Shown piece after piece: positions 41,406-42,372 of a stretch of DNA of 42,372 nt (the first letter of the stretch is position 1; each line of letters starts with the position of its first letter). Below the pieces are notes generated by a model. That model searched no databases, was not told the origin of the DNA, and saw nothing but the letters and a program-made list of their open reading frames with translations. The DNA is from UBA11855 sp964591705 (lineage in GTDB: Archaea; Thermoproteota; Bathyarchaeia; Bathyarchaeales; Bathycorpusculaceae): assembly GCA_964591705.1 (NCBI GenBank), contig CAZQCX010000012.1, positions 1-42,372 of the forward strand. Reading direction: 5' to 3'. The translations under genes and the position numbers were made by a program.

Positions 41406-42068
41406 ATGGAAGTTTACAGCAAACCTGTGAGGCGAACAATTATGTTTCTAGGTATCGCATGTTTGGGTTTGGTCATCGTTTTGTTTGCGGGCATAATTGG
41501 CTTTGTTTCGGTATTGAGTGACAACTATTCTGAGATCACTAGTTTCCAGGCTTTGGTGAGGCAGCAGCAGTCGGAGATTGCGTTGCTCAAGCAGCAAGTT
41601 GGGGACCTCCAGAATGCGGATGTGGCGAACCTGACGATGCAGATGGCTGAGAGAGACGCGCAGATAGCTGATTTGACGAGTCAAAACGCTGCGCTTGAAG
41701 ACGAAATCGCCAGTCTCACTGATCAACTGGTTCGAAACGGCAGTGTTGAGCTTTCGAGAGAGGAAAAGATTCGCGATTCGATCATGGACTACATAGAGTT
41801 TAATCATCCTGAGACTGCGCGTTTCATGGTGGGGCTTGTTTGGACGGGTGGGCGGGTGACTCCGGCGAGCCTTGTTGGCGCCGAGGCATATGTTTACACG
41901 GGTAGCGGGTGGAAAGTCACTTTGAATTATCCTGTGGTTCAGAATCCGGTTTACAGTGTGACTGCAGATTACTCTGCTCCCTTCATAGGGATACCTTATA
42001 GAGTGATCTGGGAGGGTTCTTGGCAGAATTGGCGGATCACTGAGAAGAGTTTTGTTTTTGCTCAGTGA
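41406..42068 (+). CDS. Membrane-anchored coiled-coil protein sharing a C-terminal domain with the gene at 12.4 kb
   Basis: The 220-residue protein has an N-terminal transmembrane helix (IMFLGIACLGLVIVLFAGII), a coiled coil of about 75 residues (QALVRQQQSEIALLKQQVG and on), and a C-terminal domain: PETARFMVGLVWTGG, WKVTLNYPVVQNPVYSV, VIWEGSWQNWRI. That domain aligns along its whole length with the end of the protein at 12406-12951, which has a Pro-rich stalk instead of a coil. The function is unknown, and the domain is probably extracellular. Confidence 0.7.
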   Translation: MEVYSKPVRRTIMFLGIACLGLVIVLFAGIIGFVSVLSDNYSEITSFQALVRQQQSEIALLKQQVGDLQNADVANLTMQMAERDAQIADLTSQNAALEDEIASLTDQLVRNGSVELSREEKIRDSIMDYIEFNHPETARFMVGLVWTGGRVTPASLVGAEAYVYTGSGWKVTLNYPVVQNPVYSVTADYSAPFIGIPYRVIWEGSWQNWRITEKSFVFAQ

Positions 42069-42320
42069 GGCAGCTGGGTAGGCTTGCTTTTGGTTTCGGG
42101 ATAGGTTGATGGGTTTGGGCTTCAAATAGTGGTTCGAAAGAGTGAGCATTTTGGTTGGCTGTGTCTGTTGAGAAATTGAAAGGCTTGTGATTTGCCGAAA
42201 TTATTTTTGCTGTTGCGGTTTCTTAACAACCGAGCGTTCCTTGTTTTGCTGGGTGAAAAAGTTCTTAAGATAAGTGATATGCATAGGTATGAACTACAGA
42301 AAACGTAGGGGACGAGATTA

Positions 42321-42372
42321 GTGAAGAAGGTTTTCTTTGTTGCTTTAGGCGTCGTGATACTGTTCGGTCTGT
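42321..42372 (+). CDS. Start of a secreted or membrane protein (cut by window end)
   Basis: GTG 42321 begins KKVFFVALGVVILFGL, a signal peptide or anchor helix. GAGAT lies shortly before it, and a TTAAGATAAG box near 42262 could drive it. Nothing more can be said. Confidence 0.45.
   Translation, partial: MKKVFFVALGVVILFGL

Noticed and set aside
41448..42149. 233-codon minus frame over the last full gene
   Set aside because: Shadow of the coiled-coil gene; His/Arg/Leu-rich without domains.
1..42372. CRISPR arrays, tRNA or rRNA genes, transposases
   Set aside because: I looked for regularly spaced repeats, T-loop motifs, rRNA-like stretches and transposase motifs and saw none that I could support.

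Overview
The window reads as archaeal. It has a TFIIB-like factor, TATA boxes about 26 bases before leaderless or short-leader starts, anti-Shine-Dalgarno-matched GGAGGTGA sites, class III (prepilin-type) signal peptides, a VirB11/PilB-like ATPase beside a TadC/FlaJ-like membrane protein, a UbiA prenyltransferase, and a stand-alone LigD-type 3'-phosphoesterase. Gene content and style fit an uncultured Thermoproteota lineage such as Bathyarchaeia. That placement is inference, because no rRNA or tRNA gene was seen. The 100-base N run and broken genes at both ends show a draft scaffold.

Layout. 1-2.6 kb: three minus-strand pilin-like genes, the leftmost fused to InlB-type B-repeats and cut by the window edge, then a gap and the start of a ribbon-helix-helix gene. 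3-4.2 kb: a TFB-like protein and a Cys/His-rich protein. 4.5-12.4 kb: a pilus-type locus with an Ig-repeat surface protein, two related pilins, the assembly ATPase, the membrane platform and a second pair of pilins paralogous to those at the left edge. 12.4-17 kb: secreted or membrane proteins on the minus strand, a membrane-anchored winged-helix regulator on the plus strand, two near-identical operator-like elements, and two decayed genes (subtilase and OsmC). 17.6-22.3 kb: two toxin-antitoxin modules flanking MarC, a PLP decarboxylase and a secreted Gly/Met-rich protein. 23-28 kb: mostly soluble enzymes (3'-phosphoesterase, ATP-cone endonuclease, metallo-beta-lactamase, class II aldolase) and small proteins. 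28.6-33.2 kb: membrane coiled-coil/HhH protein, HtrA-like protease, EamA transporter, UbiA enzyme. 33.6-38 kb: a giant cell-surface repeat protein. 38-42.4 kb: small membrane proteins, a PH-like protein, a GYD/AsnC-like protein, a DUF4184-like membrane protein and a membrane coiled-coil protein whose C-terminal domain is shared with the gene at 12.4 kb.

How it may work together: the window is dominated by the cell envelope. Core pilus machinery, two pilin pairs, an Ig-repeat adhesin, a B-repeat pilin fusion and a giant B-repeat protein suggest an adhesion system. Next to it, a membrane-spanning winged-helix protein lies between two outward genes carrying the same 40-base upstream element, which suggests a small surface-sensing regulon. 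Several genes here seem to start at CTG, ACG or ATA behind good ribosome binding sites, so automatic annotation would trim their signal peptides.
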